This document shows, in pieces, positions 1 through 8,238 of a DNA stretch of 20,736 bases (positions are counted from its first letter, which is position 1; every line of letters starts with the position of its first letter). This DNA is from DATFYI01 sp035315125 (GTDB lineage: Bacteria; Chloroflexota; Anaerolineae; Anaerolineales; Anaerolineaceae), in contig DATFYI010000286.1 of the NCBI GenBank assembly GCA_035315125.1, positions 1 through 20,736 on the forward strand, given 5' to 3'. A program made the translations under genes and the position numbers. The notes beneath the pieces are model-generated. The model made no database searches. It was not told where the DNA came from and saw only the letters and a program-made list of their open reading frames with translations.

Positions 1-1261
1 ATAAATCCGGGTGGTCCGCCAGCCAATCGCCTGGAAAACGCTGCCACCAGCTCAAAACGGTTATCGATTGGCCGCTCAGGATGTGCCAGATGCCTAATCT
101 TTGCAACAATGCGCCTGCCCGGTCAAAATCTTGACCCGTTAGCGCTTGAAGGAGAGCGTCCTCATCCATCCCGTTGAGCTCAAACCAGCAGCTGGCGCGC
201 CGGTGCAGCTCAAGCTGTTCGTCTTTTGAGATGGATTTGGCCAAACGATGACGCAGCAGATCGGAAAAGAGGCTGTGGAAACGGTACCACTGGCGGTTGT
301 TGTCCAAGGGCACGATGAACAGATTTTCTCGTTCCAGCTGATCAAATAAGCTGCTGCTGTCCGGGTTCTGGCTGATAACCTGGCAAAGCTCTGCCGTGAA
401 GCGGTCCAGCGAGGCCGTCATAAGTAGGAAGGATTGCAGATCGGCTGGCAGATTAGCCAGGATCTCTTCGGAAAAATAATCGACCAGGTTGCGATCCAGG
501 CTGCTAAAGGTACGGATATAAGCAGCGGAATCCTGCTGTTTTTTCAACGATAGTGCGGCAATTTGCAATCCGGCCGCCCAACCTTCCGTCCTATCCACTA
601 GGATGCTTATCTCATCATCTGAGAGGGGCAGTTGCAGGGTTGCACGCAGAAATAAGCCTGCTTCGCTGGTTGAAAATCGCAAATCCTGATAGCGCAACTC
701 AAGCATCTGCCGGCGGGCTCGTAAGCGTGCCAGCGGTAAAAGTGGGTCGGTGCGGCTGGAGAGCACCAAATGGATTTGAGCAGGCAGGTGATTAATCCAG
801 AAGACCAGGCCTTGTTGAACAGCCAGGTTTTGGATCAGCTGAAAATCGTCCAAAACCAGCACCAGCTGGTCTTGGCATTCGGCCAGGTCATTAATTAATA
901 AGGTCAGGTAAACTTCCGCTGCGGCAGGCTGGGCGGCCTGCAGTAGTTCAAGACTGTTTTTTCCAACCTCGGGGTGAATGGTTTGTAAGGCAGCGATACA
1001 ATACGACCAAAACCGAATTGGATCATTTTCGCTCTCTTCAAGCGCCAGCCAGGCGCAGGCGGCAGAATGGCTGGTTTGCAAGCCTGCCAACCAGTCAGCT
1101 AGCAAGCTGGTTTTTCCAGAGCCGGCTGGTGCAGACACCAGAAACAGCGGACAACCATTCTCGAGACCACTGTTCAGACGTTGGATTAATTCAAGTCGGG
1201 AGATTTGATTGGGTTGGAGTAAAGGGATAAATAGCTTGGTGCGGAGCAGAGGTGTGTTCAT
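1..1261 (-). CDS. MalT-like STAND ATPase transcriptional regulator, N-terminal part (runs off window)
   Basis: A frame of 420 codons from ATG at 1261 stays open to the window edge, so the 3' end is missing. The translation has the layout of large MalT/LuxR-type ATP-dependent regulators. It begins with a KLFIP-type N terminus; Walker A is APAGSGKTS at residues 44-52, Walker B LVLVLDDFQ at 133-141, and a winged-helix-like stretch (LFDQLERENLF, then WYRFHSLFSDLL) lies about residues 330-370. These proteins bind ATP and an inducer, oligomerise and activate transcription through a C-terminal LuxR HTH, which lies outside the window if present. It starts 29 nt after the stop of a related gene on the same strand, so the two are probably co-transcribed. 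No good Shine-Dalgarno is visible, which leaves room for translational coupling. The inducer is unknown. Confidence 0.85.
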   Translation of the reverse strand, partial: MNTPLLRTKLFIPLLQPNQISRLELIQRLNSGLENGCPLFLVSAPAGSGKTSLLADWLAGLQTSHSAACAWLALEESENDPIRFWSYCIAALQTIHPEVGKNSLELLQAAQPAAAEVYLTLLINDLAECQDQLVLVLDDFQLIQNLAVQQGLVFWINHLPAQIHLVLSSRTDPLLPLARLRARRQMLELRYQDLRFSTSEAGLFLRATLQLPLSDDEISILVDRTEGWAAGLQIAALSLKKQQDSAAYIRTFSSLDRNLVDYFSEEILANLPADLQSFLLMTASLDRFTAELCQVISQNPDSSSLFDQLERENLFIVPLDNNRQWYRFHSLFSDLLRHRLAKSISKDEQLELHRRASCWFELNGMDEDALLQALTGQDFDRAGALLQRLGIWHILSGQSITVLSWWQRFPGDWLADHPDL

Positions 1262-1290
1262 ATTACAAAAATGAACCAGCAGGTTGTATT

Positions 1291-2691
1291 TTACTTTCGG
1301 ATGATTGCACGCGCCTCATTCAAAATATCTCGCTCTTCCTGTATCAGATCGACATCCAGACCGAGCAGTCCTGATTCTGCAATTCTTAAATATTCCTGGG
1401 CGGCTAGTTGGAGGCCGGTAGAATACAACTGGATGGAACGGTAAATGGCCAGGCGTGGCCGGCTGCGCACTACTTCGTCGGATAGTGCTTGCAGCCATTT
1501 GTAGAGCGAGGCCTGCTGGCCGGAATTCCAAAACGATTTGGCGTGAATTTCAACCAATCTTGCAGCCATAGAAATATCCTGGGCTTTAAAGGCGTTCTCG
1601 ATAGCAGCCGGAATGAACCCATTCTGTTCATACCAATGGCTGGCTCGTTTATAAGTTGTGAAGCCGTCCTCAGGACAGACCTGGCGTTGGCGGCGTTGCA
1701 GCTGATCGGCAAATAAAGGATGATACTTGAACCAACTGCGCTTTTCGTCCAGGGCAGATGTAAAAAGCCCTTCTTGCTCAAGCTGGAGCAAGGTTTGCTG
1801 GTTGCCAGATTGGCCGGTCACTGCGTCACACAATGCCCCGTTCAGACGCTCCAATACGGATGTTTGCAACAAAAACGATTGGACCTGCGTTGGCTGGCGT
1901 TTGAGGAGCATTTCCAGGAAGTAATTTAGAATAAAACGGTTACTGGAGATGAAATCCTGGATCAAATTGGGAATTTCCTGACAATCCCTTAGCGCAAGAG
2001 CCGCCATTTGCAGAGCGATTACCCACCCGGCAGTGCGTTTTGAGAGAGCCTCGATATCTGCCTGGTTTAATTGTTGGTGGAGGGCACGTTCCATAAAAAG
2101 TCGAGTTTCTTCAAGATTGAAGCGTAAATCGGCAGAGTGCAGCTCGACAAGTAGTTGTCTCGTGCTGCGTAAGCGGGAAAGCTGCAAGGGCGGGTCCACC
2201 CGCGTAGAGATAAACAGATGCAAGTTGGCCGGTAAATTATCGAATAGGATGGTTAAAGCATTCAAAATTGGATAAGCGTAGATCAAATGGAAATCATCCA
2301 GAATCAAAACCTGTTGGCCTGGCTGGGCAGCCACCTGATCGATCAGGTCGGTTAACAGCTCTTCGAGCGATAAGGGTCGGGGGGATTGCAAGTCGTGAGC
2401 AAGCTCTAAGGCCAGATTTGGATCGATCATCTGGAAAGCTGCCAAAATATTAGAGAAGAAACGAATTGGATCGTTGTCATTTTCATCAAGGGAGATCCAG
2501 ACTGGTGGAGCAGAACAATTATTCGCCCAGTCTGCTAAAAGGCTCGTCTTGCCAAAACCAGCCGGGGCCGAGATTAAGGTCAGTTTGCCGGCCTGACCTT
2601 GATCCAAACTTTTGAGCAAAAAAGGCCTGCTCAGAGTGGCTGAACTTACCGGTGGGATGGAGAACTTAATATAGAGGGGTGTACCCGGCAT
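1291..2691 (-). CDS. Truncated MalT-like STAND ATPase (466 aa, no LuxR HTH)
   Basis: This is a paralogue of the gene immediately downstream. Walker A is SAPAGFGKTS (residues 41-50) and Walker B VLILDDFH (128-135). A sensor-type region follows (RLRSTRQLLVELHSADLRF), then a winged-helix segment with FKYHPLFADQL, then the start of the helical-repeat region (LYKWLQALSDEVVRSRPRL). It stops at residue 466, whereas full-length MalT-like regulators are around 900 aa with a C-terminal LuxR HTH. Most of the helical repeats and the DNA-binding domain are therefore absent. The start ATG has GAGG seven bases upstream. The stop falls 29 nt before the next gene, so no remnant of the missing half lies between them. 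It may be a degenerate regulator, or a NTPase acting without its own DNA-binding domain, for example by hetero-oligomerising with its neighbour; both are inference. Confidence 0.85.
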   Translation of the reverse strand: MPGTPLYIKFSIPPVSSATLSRPFLLKSLDQGQAGKLTLISAPAGFGKTSLLADWANNCSAPPVWISLDENDNDPIRFFSNILAAFQMIDPNLALELAHDLQSPRPLSLEELLTDLIDQVAAQPGQQVLILDDFHLIYAYPILNALTILFDNLPANLHLFISTRVDPPLQLSRLRSTRQLLVELHSADLRFNLEETRLFMERALHQQLNQADIEALSKRTAGWVIALQMAALALRDCQEIPNLIQDFISSNRFILNYFLEMLLKRQPTQVQSFLLQTSVLERLNGALCDAVTGQSGNQQTLLQLEQEGLFTSALDEKRSWFKYHPLFADQLQRRQRQVCPEDGFTTYKRASHWYEQNGFIPAAIENAFKAQDISMAARLVEIHAKSFWNSGQQASLYKWLQALSDEVVRSRPRLAIYRSIQLYSTGLQLAAQEYLRIAESGLLGLDVDLIQEERDILNEARAIIRK

Positions 2692-3017
2692 TTTAATACC
2701 TCGATCATGGAATATTGGATTACCGTCTGGTTTTTTAATGGAAAAAAGAGGGCGGGAGGGCAGCGCTACTTTTTCATACCCCGTTCCAAAAGGGCGCTCA
2801 ATGAACTGTCAATGATGAATACGTACAAGGGATAATAATATTATATATCATTTATCTGTTTTTAGTACGGCGCTGATTACATCAAACAGAATCAAATATA
2901 AATAAAGCACCTCCTGAGTGGACGTAAGCCAATGATTTTCGCTATAATATTTATTAGGCATTTTGAAGACAACTCGAGTATTTGTTAACGGGCTCAGACA
3001 GGGCAGGAAAAAATAAA
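2692..3017. promoter_or_regulatory. Divergent intergenic region between the MalT-like genes and the SDR gene
   Basis: This 326-bp AT-rich region separates two divergent transcription units. It holds a convincing promoter for the SDR gene (listed separately). On the minus strand a TATAAT (2845 to 2840) could serve the MalT-like genes, but I see no good -35 at the right spacing. No credible coding sequence was seen. Confidence 0.5.
2919..2948 (+). promoter_or_regulatory. Sigma-70-type promoter for the SDR gene
   Basis: There is a perfect -10 TATAAT at 2943-2948. A 4/6 -35, TGGACG, lies at 2919-2924 with an 18-bp spacer. The predicted start of transcription near 2955 gives a leader of about 60 nt before the SDR start codon. 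Confidence 0.55.
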
Positions 3018-4235
3018 ATGAGTGAAACGCCGTTGATTGGAAAAGGTACTCTGACCCGTACCAGCTTGCAAGGCCAGGTAGCACTGGTGAGTGGAGCAGG
3101 ACGAGGGATTGGTTATGAAGCCAGTCGAGCTTTAGCCTGGCTGGGGGCCAGGGTCATTCTTGCTGAGATCTATCCTGCCAGCGGCAAAGCTGCAGCCGAA
3201 AGCCTGTGCCGTGAATTGGGGGATGGGCTGGCGACCTTTATCCAAACCGACGTGGGCGATGAAAGTAGCGTGGCGAGCCTGGCTAACCAGGCTTTTAAAA
3301 AATTCGGCAAGGTGGATATTGTGATCAATAACGCAACGGTCTCCCCAATGGGCGCCGTCAAGGATAGGCCGATCAAAGACTGGGATTACAGCTATAAGGT
3401 CAATTTGCGCGGCCCGGTGCTGCTGGCTCAAGCCTTTTTACCGGGCATGCTCGCCCGAGATTACGGCGTTTTTGTATGCGTGAGCTCCGTAGGGGGGGCT
3501 TTTATGGGCGCTTACGAAATCTTAAAAACTGCCCAGGTGGATCTATCCCGCACATTGGACGCCGAGTTAGAAGGAACCAATGTCATCTCATTTACGATTG
3601 GCCCAGGCCTAGTTCATACACCGGGGGCATTGGCCGGTATGACGGAAGTGGCGCCCATGTACGGTAAGACGGTGGATGAGTTTATTGCAATGAGCGCCGA
3701 CCAGATCATATCGGTCGAAGAGGCCGGAGCCGGTTTTGCTGCTGCGGTGGCATTGGCTCCAAAGTTTCGCGGCCAGGAGATCGGGGCGAAGTCAGCCCTG
3801 GTCAGCGCTGGCATCCCCATAGCAGAGCAGACTTCTCAACCGCTTAAGACCTGTATGGAGGATGAAGAAATCAACCGGGCATTGGTTTTATGCCGGAAAG
3901 TGCGTAAAGTGCTGGCCGAGCAGTCAGCCGGTTGGACCGAGCGCCCTTTGTTCGAGCGCCAGTGGGTGGCGCGGGATTTCAAACGCGAGGTGGGGTTGCC
4001 CGCCGAGCGCTGTTTGGAAGAACTGCTCAATTTGGAAGGCTGTCTGGAAAGAAGAGAATTGGTCGGGCTGTCGGGCTATAAGCGCCTGGTGCAAAAAGTG
4101 GCCGGTTACCATCTGCACATGCAAAAATTGGCCGAAGGATATGTAAAAAACGAACGAAAACTGGCCGAGCAGCTCGAATTGTTAAAAGGCTGGCAGGCAG
4201 ATGCACAACAACTGGCGGCGTTGATTACCTCGTAA
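3018..4235 (+). CDS. SDR-family oxidoreductase with C-terminal helical extension
   Basis: 405 aa. The first 270 residues are a classical short-chain dehydrogenase fold: cofactor motif SGAGRGIG (25-32), TDV (77-79), NNAT (104-107, in place of the usual NNAG), a conserved Asn in YKVNLRG (129) and the YxxxK pair YEILK (166-170). The Ser-to-Tyr spacing (S157 to Y166) is shorter than the usual 13 residues, so the active-site loop is trimmed. Residues from about 280 onward are an extra charged, Leu-rich, probably helical region ending in a coiled-coil-like stretch (KNERKLAEQLELLKGW); typical SDRs are about 250 aa. ATG 3018 is chosen because AGGA sits nine bases upstream; an upstream TTG at 2982 lacks comparable support. 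Its end overlaps the convergent gene by 11 bp. The substrate is unknown. Confidence 0.85.
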   Translation: MSETPLIGKGTLTRTSLQGQVALVSGAGRGIGYEASRALAWLGARVILAEIYPASGKAAAESLCRELGDGLATFIQTDVGDESSVASLANQAFKKFGKVDIVINNATVSPMGAVKDRPIKDWDYSYKVNLRGPVLLAQAFLPGMLARDYGVFVCVSSVGGAFMGAYEILKTAQVDLSRTLDAELEGTNVISFTIGPGLVHTPGALAGMTEVAPMYGKTVDEFIAMSADQIISVEEAGAGFAAAVALAPKFRGQEIGAKSALVSAGIPIAEQTSQPLKTCMEDEEINRALVLCRKVRKVLAEQSAGWTERPLFERQWVARDFKREVGLPAERCLEELLNLEGCLERRELVGLSGYKRLVQKVAGYHLHMQKLAEGYVKNERKLAEQLELLKGWQADAQQLAALITS

Positions 4236-4836
4236 GCACCTTAAAGGCAAAATTCCTGCCCATCTTTTGCTTTACAGCCAGGGTAAACCACAAACTTAAT
4301 ACTGCATCCACCAGGCCGGTCTGCTCCGGACCACCCAGATAGATTGGACGCAATCCGACATCTTTTATTAATTCCTCTACCTGGCGGCGCGGCTCACCGT
4401 CCGTTCCACAATAAAAAAGGTCTGCCGGGATATTCCCATATATGGGATTTTCGTAATTTTCCCAACCCAATGAGTTAAAAGCTCGGAAGTACTTGACCTG
4501 GGGCGTATTAGCGTTAAACACTGCCAGACTATTTGTTGTCGCAGCGGTCATTTTATTGGCCGTGTCAATAACGATCTTGCCATCCAGGGCTTTGGCGTTG
4601 GCAATGATCGTTTCGTCCATGCTGGCCCCTGGAAGTGCAAACACAACCACTTCAGCGAAGTCAATGGCCTGTGGAATACTTGCGGCGGAGGCTTTGGCCC
4701 CTAGGGATTTTAGTAATTTTTGTACTTCTGGTTTTTTAATGTTCCGAACACCGAACTGGACTGTGTGCCCGGCTTTGACCCATTTTGTGCCCAACGTACC
4801 GCCGATGTTACCTGCTCCAAGAATTGCGATTTTCAT
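4225..4836 (-). CDS. NADPH-dependent F420 reductase-like Rossmann oxidoreductase
   Basis: 203 aa. A dinucleotide-binding motif GAGNIGGTLG lies at residues 7-16, followed by VQFGVRN, FALPGASMDE and IDTANK. This pattern fits the NADP oxidoreductase, coenzyme F420-dependent family, which also includes many proteins that do not use F420. The C terminus (FRAFNSLGWENYENP, then GLRPIYLGGPEQTGLVDAV) matches the layout of these small dehydrogenases. The start is supported by AGGAG six bases upstream of ATG 4836. The stop lies inside the last codons of the opposing SDR gene, so the two are convergent with an 11-bp overlap. I cannot tell whether the cofactor is F420, a flavin substrate or NADP alone, because no F420 biosynthesis gene is in view. 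Confidence 0.85.
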   Translation of the reverse strand: MKIAILGAGNIGGTLGTKWVKAGHTVQFGVRNIKKPEVQKLLKSLGAKASAASIPQAIDFAEVVVFALPGASMDETIIANAKALDGKIVIDTANKMTAATTNSLAVFNANTPQVKYFRAFNSLGWENYENPIYGNIPADLFYCGTDGEPRRQVEELIKDVGLRPIYLGGPEQTGLVDAVLSLWFTLAVKQKMGRNFAFKVLTR

Positions 4837-5003
4837 AATCCACTCCTAATTCAAACCCCAGAGAAGACAAAACTATTTTTGTTTATCACAATGGTCGTTA
4901 TAAATTCCTTGTAAGACACCTTTATATTGTTCTTGAATGATACCCTGTTTTTGTTTCGGCATCAAATTGGTCGCACAGCAAAGAGCGGTTTGCCAGACCT
5001 GGG

Positions 5004-5009
5004 TATAAT
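5004..5009 (+). promoter_or_regulatory. -10 element upstream of the lipoprotein gene
   Basis: A perfect TATAAT lies about 70 bp upstream of the lipoprotein start, preceded by CTGGG. No clear -35 is found at 16-18 bp, so promoter strength is uncertain. Confidence 0.35.
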
Positions 5010-5076
5010 AAGACCACCTCACAAAGCGGTTGGTTTTTGCTTCGAGGCATAATAATGAATTATGGAAGGCACGCGC

Positions 5077-6015
5077 ATGGCCCGTAAAAAAATATTAACT
5101 TTGATGCTCCTTTTAATCATTTTTTCAGCAGGTTGTACCTCTGCAGCAACTCCGACTGCCAGCCCGGTTCCAACTCAAACACCGACACCTATCCCGAATA
5201 CAGCAACCTCGTTGCCACCGACTTTGCCGCCGCCCACTGCTGTAGCCACTTCAACCCCAGTAACGCCCACCGTGATGCCTACCTCGACCTTGCCGCCGAT
5301 TGTAACGGTCAATAGTGGCCAAAATAGCGTGCAGGTTTACACCTGGCCCGACGCCACTTCTGCTAAGTTAGGTTATTTGAACCCTGGAGATCAGGTGGCG
5401 GCTTTTGGGATTTCGCCCGCTCAGGACTGGATCGAAATCGGATTTTCTTTAGGGATTGGTAATAAGGGCTGGGTGGCTGCCAGCCAGGTAAATTTAAGTG
5501 CTAATACCCTGCCGGTTGTTATTCCAACCGGCGAACCAACGCCTCTCCCTTCGGCAACTGCTACAAATCAGGCGCCGGCCCGACCTGAAGATATCACTGC
5601 TATCAGAAGCTTCCTGCGCCAACAAACTTTCCCATATACATTTCTGGGCCAATTGCCTTATCCGAATAACCCCCGACGGACGGTTGACCAATATCAGGTA
5701 TACAACACACTCTACAGCGTAGATCTGCAATCCAATCTGTTGATCCAGATCGACGCCACCAGAAATATCCATAACTCGTCTGTTACAAAACAATACAGCC
5801 TGGATCAACTACAGCAAATGGCAATTATCCTGATCCACCAACAAGCCCCTGGCGTGGATTTGAGTAAACTGACACCCAAACCGGGTAGCAAGCCCAATAA
5901 TTACTTCTTCCGCTGGGAAGAGCCAAACTCAAGCGGCTTTATCCAGGTGGGGATTACAATCTATGGCGAGCTGCTGACTTACGACAATGCTTTAACCGAT
6001 CCGACCAGCGGGTAA
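5077..6015 (+). CDS. Lipoprotein with Pro/Thr-rich linker and SH3-like domain
   Basis: 312 aa from ATG 5077, which has GGAAGG seven bases upstream; an in-frame ATG at 5062 is weaker. The N terminus MARKK, then a hydrophobic core and FSAGC (Cys20), is a textbook lipobox, so the mature protein should be anchored at the outer face of the membrane. Residues about 22-74 are a Pro/Thr/Ser-rich spacer (PTQTPTPIP, STPVTPTVMPTS). Residues about 75-145 resemble a bacterial SH3 domain (VQVYTWPDATSAKLGYLNPG, then GNKGWVAASQV). A second Pro-rich hinge leads to a C-terminal domain of about 140 residues (RPEDITAIRSFLRQQ onward) that I do not recognise. A cell-surface binding role is plausible by analogy with other SH3b proteins; the ligand is unknown. 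Confidence 0.8.
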   Translation: MARKKILTLMLLLIIFSAGCTSAATPTASPVPTQTPTPIPNTATSLPPTLPPPTAVATSTPVTPTVMPTSTLPPIVTVNSGQNSVQVYTWPDATSAKLGYLNPGDQVAAFGISPAQDWIEIGFSLGIGNKGWVAASQVNLSANTLPVVIPTGEPTPLPSATATNQAPARPEDITAIRSFLRQQTFPYTFLGQLPYPNNPRRTVDQYQVYNTLYSVDLQSNLLIQIDATRNIHNSSVTKQYSLDQLQQMAIILIHQQAPGVDLSKLTPKPGSKPNNYFFRWEEPNSSGFIQVGITIYGELLTYDNALTDPTSG

Positions 6016-6035
6016 AATAAGCGTCAGAATACAAT

Positions 6036-6530
6036 ATGCAAATTGGCATCCTTTCAGACACCCACAATCATAGCCAGAATCTGCAAGCAGCCATGCGGAT
6101 TTTTAAGCAAAAAGATGTCCAGACCATCTTTCACTGCGGCGACCTGACCAGGGTTGAATTCGTCCCACTTCTGGCAGACTTTCGTGTGATTTACCTGGCT
6201 GGCAACGGCGATCTGTTGTGGGGTGAGATCCGCCAATCGCTGTTGGATTTAAACCCTGAAAATTTTGGCGGCCTGGTTTTTGAAGGTGAGATTGAAGGGG
6301 TCAGGATTGCTGCCGCTCACGGACAAGAGCAAGGAGTTTTGGATAACCTGACGCGCTCTGGTGAGTATGATTATGTTTTTTACGGACATTCTCACCGGCA
6401 TAAAGACCTGCAGGTGGGTAGAACCCGGCTGATTAACCCGGGCGCTCTGGGCGGATTAAAAGTCGAGCCACGTTCAATCTGCCTTTTAGATTTAGAAAGC
6501 GGCCAATCTGAGTTTATCGATATTCTTTGA
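6036..6530 (+). CDS. YfcE/MJ0936-type metallophosphoesterase
   Basis: 164 aa, the normal size for this family of small phosphodiesterases. All metal-binding motifs of the calcineurin-like fold are visible in order: SDTH (Asp8, His10), HCGD (Asp36), GNGD (Asn57), AAHG (His95) and GHSH (His118, His120), followed by the family's INPGA segment. YfcE-type enzymes hydrolyse model phosphodiesters with two metal ions; the natural substrate is generally unclear. It follows the lipoprotein gene by 20 bp on the same strand and may share its transcript. There is no strong Shine-Dalgarno, which fits read-through or coupling. Its stop is two bases from the stop of the convergent CDGSH gene. Confidence 0.92.
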   Translation: MQIGILSDTHNHSQNLQAAMRIFKQKDVQTIFHCGDLTRVEFVPLLADFRVIYLAGNGDLLWGEIRQSLLDLNPENFGGLVFEGEIEGVRIAAAHGQEQGVLDNLTRSGEYDYVFYGHSHRHKDLQVGRTRLINPGALGGLKVEPRSICLLDLESGQSEFIDIL

Positions 6531-6532
6531 TA

Positions 6533-7261
6533 TCAGGACAATTTTTTGAGGCCTTGTGCGTGGGCATGGCGGGCAGCATCGGCGCGATGTGTGCCGTCAC
6601 ACAATGGTTTCTGGCTGGAATGACCACAGTTACACAGAGTGACCCGGTTGCGAGTCTCAAGTGGCTGTCCGTCGGCGCGCTCGATCGGGATACTGCCGGT
6701 TACCCATAACGGTCCGGCGATGGGGCCATCGGAAGTGATTTCGGTAGTCACAGCAATCTGCTGGGGTAAATCGGGCTCGATATCATCTCCGTTATCTTCA
6801 ATTGAATACGCCAATGAGCCGGAGGGGCAGCGCTCGATCATAGCCATGAGCTGGGAACGTATGGCTGTGTCGGCGGTCTTGCGGATCATTTGCTCGACGT
6901 CAGTAAAGCGGGTGGCGCAAAAGCCCGCTTCCATGCAGAGCGAGTAATCCCGTTTGAGATTGATGTTCTGCCCATGAAAAATCACCTGGCGGGTGCTGGT
7001 GGGGGCGCTGGAGGCCGTTTCAGTACCGTTAAAGCCGGCCTCGCGGTGATCGCCGCTGCAGAATGGTTTATTGTTTGAGCAGCCACAACGACATAGATAA
7101 TAGACACCCTCTGTTTCGATCGTTTCTTGCTTTTGCCAGGTGAGCGGCTCGCCGTATTCCGATACAATCTGGATCTTGCGTACCAGGGGAATATTACCGT
7201 ACGCTACATAGGGTCCATTATTCTTGATTACAATCTTTTTTACGTTGTCTTCGTCAGCCAT
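6533..7261 (-). CDS. Double CDGSH iron-sulfur protein with central ferredoxin-like domain
   Basis: 242 aa in three parts. Residues 57-72 form a CDGSH-type motif with Cys57, Cys59, Cys68 and His72, ending CSGDH, so the usual Asp after the third Cys is Ser. Residues about 100-152 resemble the divergent 4Fe-4S domain (Fer4_19/DUF1271) with Cys109, Cys115 and CPSG at 145-148. Residues 210-225 form a second motif with Cys210, Cys212, Cys221 and His225 (LCDGTH). CDGSH motifs bind a 2Fe-2S cluster through three Cys and one His, and act in electron or cluster transfer. Proteins combining two such motifs with the central domain are known as a bacterial type; their partner is not established. The start is ATG 7261 with AGGT upstream. 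Confidence 0.88.
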   Translation of the reverse strand: MADEDNVKKIVIKNNGPYVAYGNIPLVRKIQIVSEYGEPLTWQKQETIETEGVYYLCRCGCSNNKPFCSGDHREAGFNGTETASSAPTSTRQVIFHGQNINLKRDYSLCMEAGFCATRFTDVEQMIRKTADTAIRSQLMAMIERCPSGSLAYSIEDNGDDIEPDLPQQIAVTTEITSDGPIAGPLWVTGSIPIERADGQPLETRNRVTLCNCGHSSQKPLCDGTHRADAARHAHAQGLKKLS

Positions 7262-7302
7262 TACTTTGATACCTGACCTTTCGATATTTGCTTGATCGCT
7301 GA

Positions 7303-7308
7303 ATTATA
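7303..7308 (-). promoter_or_regulatory. -10 element for the CDGSH gene
   Basis: TATAAT read on the minus strand (7308 to 7303), about 42 bp upstream of the CDGSH start codon and preceded by GGGC. No clear -35 is visible. The divergent VOC gene begins 130 bp further along, so this 176-bp gap must serve both genes. Confidence 0.35.
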
Positions 7309-7437
7309 GCCCACTTTTAAGGATTGCTTGTTAGAATAAGAATATCCGGACAGAATTCAAACTAAAGCAAAAAACCGTTTATTTTAAACAAGGGCGCCGC
7401 CCAAGGGGTCATAGGCGCTCGAAAGACAGGGAATCCA

Positions 7438-7893
7438 ATGATCCATAATGCACGCTATGCTCATATCAATATCATCGCCCGTGATTGGGTATCGCTGGCG
7501 AACTTCTACAAATCTGTATTCGGTTGTGTTTTTGTACCACCCGAACGGAACTATTCCGGTGCGACGCTGGAGGCTGGCACGGGCGTCGTCAACGCTACCC
7601 TGCAAGGCGTTCATCTGCGTCTGCCGGGTTATGGTTCTACCGGTCCAACCCTGGAGATTTACACCTATTCACAGTTGGCCAGTTCGCTGGAACCAGCCGT
7701 AAATCGGCCCGGATTGGCGCACCTGGCATTTGAAGTTCCATCGGTGGAGCGGGCCCGCCGGGAGGTATTAGCTTCAGGAGGAAGTGCGGTTGGTGAGATT
7801 GTCACGCTGACCACCTCAGAAGGTAAACAGGTGACCTGGTGCTACGTGACCGATCCGGAAGGCAATATCATCGAGCTGCAAGCCTGGGGATAG
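7438..7893 (+). CDS. VOC/glyoxalase-fold metalloprotein
   Basis: 151 aa, a single vicinal-oxygen-chelate unit made of two beta-alpha-beta-beta-beta modules. The first module is YAHINIIARDWVSLANFYKSVFG, ending at TLEIYTY; the second is GLAHLAFEVPSVERARREV, ending at DPEGNIIELQAW. Candidate metal ligands are His9, Glu73, His95 and Glu146, placed as in glyoxalase I and related dioxygenases. The start ATG has AGGG six bases upstream. VOC proteins include lyases, dioxygenases, isomerases and resistance proteins, and the reaction cannot be read from the sequence. It stands alone, with no gene on its strand for several kilobases downstream. Confidence 0.88.
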   Translation: MIHNARYAHINIIARDWVSLANFYKSVFGCVFVPPERNYSGATLEAGTGVVNATLQGVHLRLPGYGSTGPTLEIYTYSQLASSLEPAVNRPGLAHLAFEVPSVERARREVLASGGSAVGEIVTLTTSEGKQVTWCYVTDPEGNIIELQAWG

Positions 7894-8238
7894 TAAGAAA
7901 CAGCAGAAAAAGGCTTTCATCCACCGGTATAAAGCCGTAATGACGCTTGGCTTCAGACAGAAATCCTTTTATTCGGATGATTTGCTATTAAAATAATTTT
8001 CTGTCCCGGTTTTGATATATTGTTCCCATTCTTCGGGGCTTTTTTCATCAATGCTGTTTAATTCGAATTTAAAATCTTTCGATATCCATCTACGCAGAAT
8101 TAAACGATTAGTTGCCCTTTATTATTCGGATTGAAGCATTGCCTGGTGTTAAAAATTATTCTGTCCAGGTTACCGCTGACCGGGCCGGGATATTGTTATC
8201 GATCAATTGAGACTACCCGCCTTTTAAGCGGCAGCGGA
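7894..8238. other. 345-bp intergenic region with a possible gene remnant
   Basis: An AT-rich gap between the convergent VOC and GH13 genes. It contains a weak inverted repeat after the VOC gene (GGCTTT at 7912-7917, AAAGCC at 7931-7936, no T run) and the short start-less minus-strand frame listed separately. I see no convincing terminator for the GH13 gene. Confidence 0.5.
7969..8118 (-). pseudogene. Possible 3' remnant of an unidentified gene
   Basis: A 49-codon open stretch on the minus strand, bounded upstream by a stop and ending in TAA, with no ATG, GTG or TTG start. Its translation reads like genuine protein: WISKDFKFELNSIDE, then SPEEWEQYIKTGTENYF. It is rich in Lys, Glu, Asn and Ser and more AT-rich than the neighbouring genes. 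It could be the tail of a gene whose 5' part was lost, or chance. I do not recognise the family. Confidence 0.22.

Noticed and set aside
1262..1290. Frameshift joining the two MalT-like genes into one
   Set aside because: The downstream frame begins with a full family N terminus (KLFIP, Walker A), so these are two paralogues and not one broken gene.
4435..4446. Perfect palindrome CCCATATATGGG
   Set aside because: It lies inside the coding region of the F420-type oxidoreductase, with no promoter nearby; probably chance.
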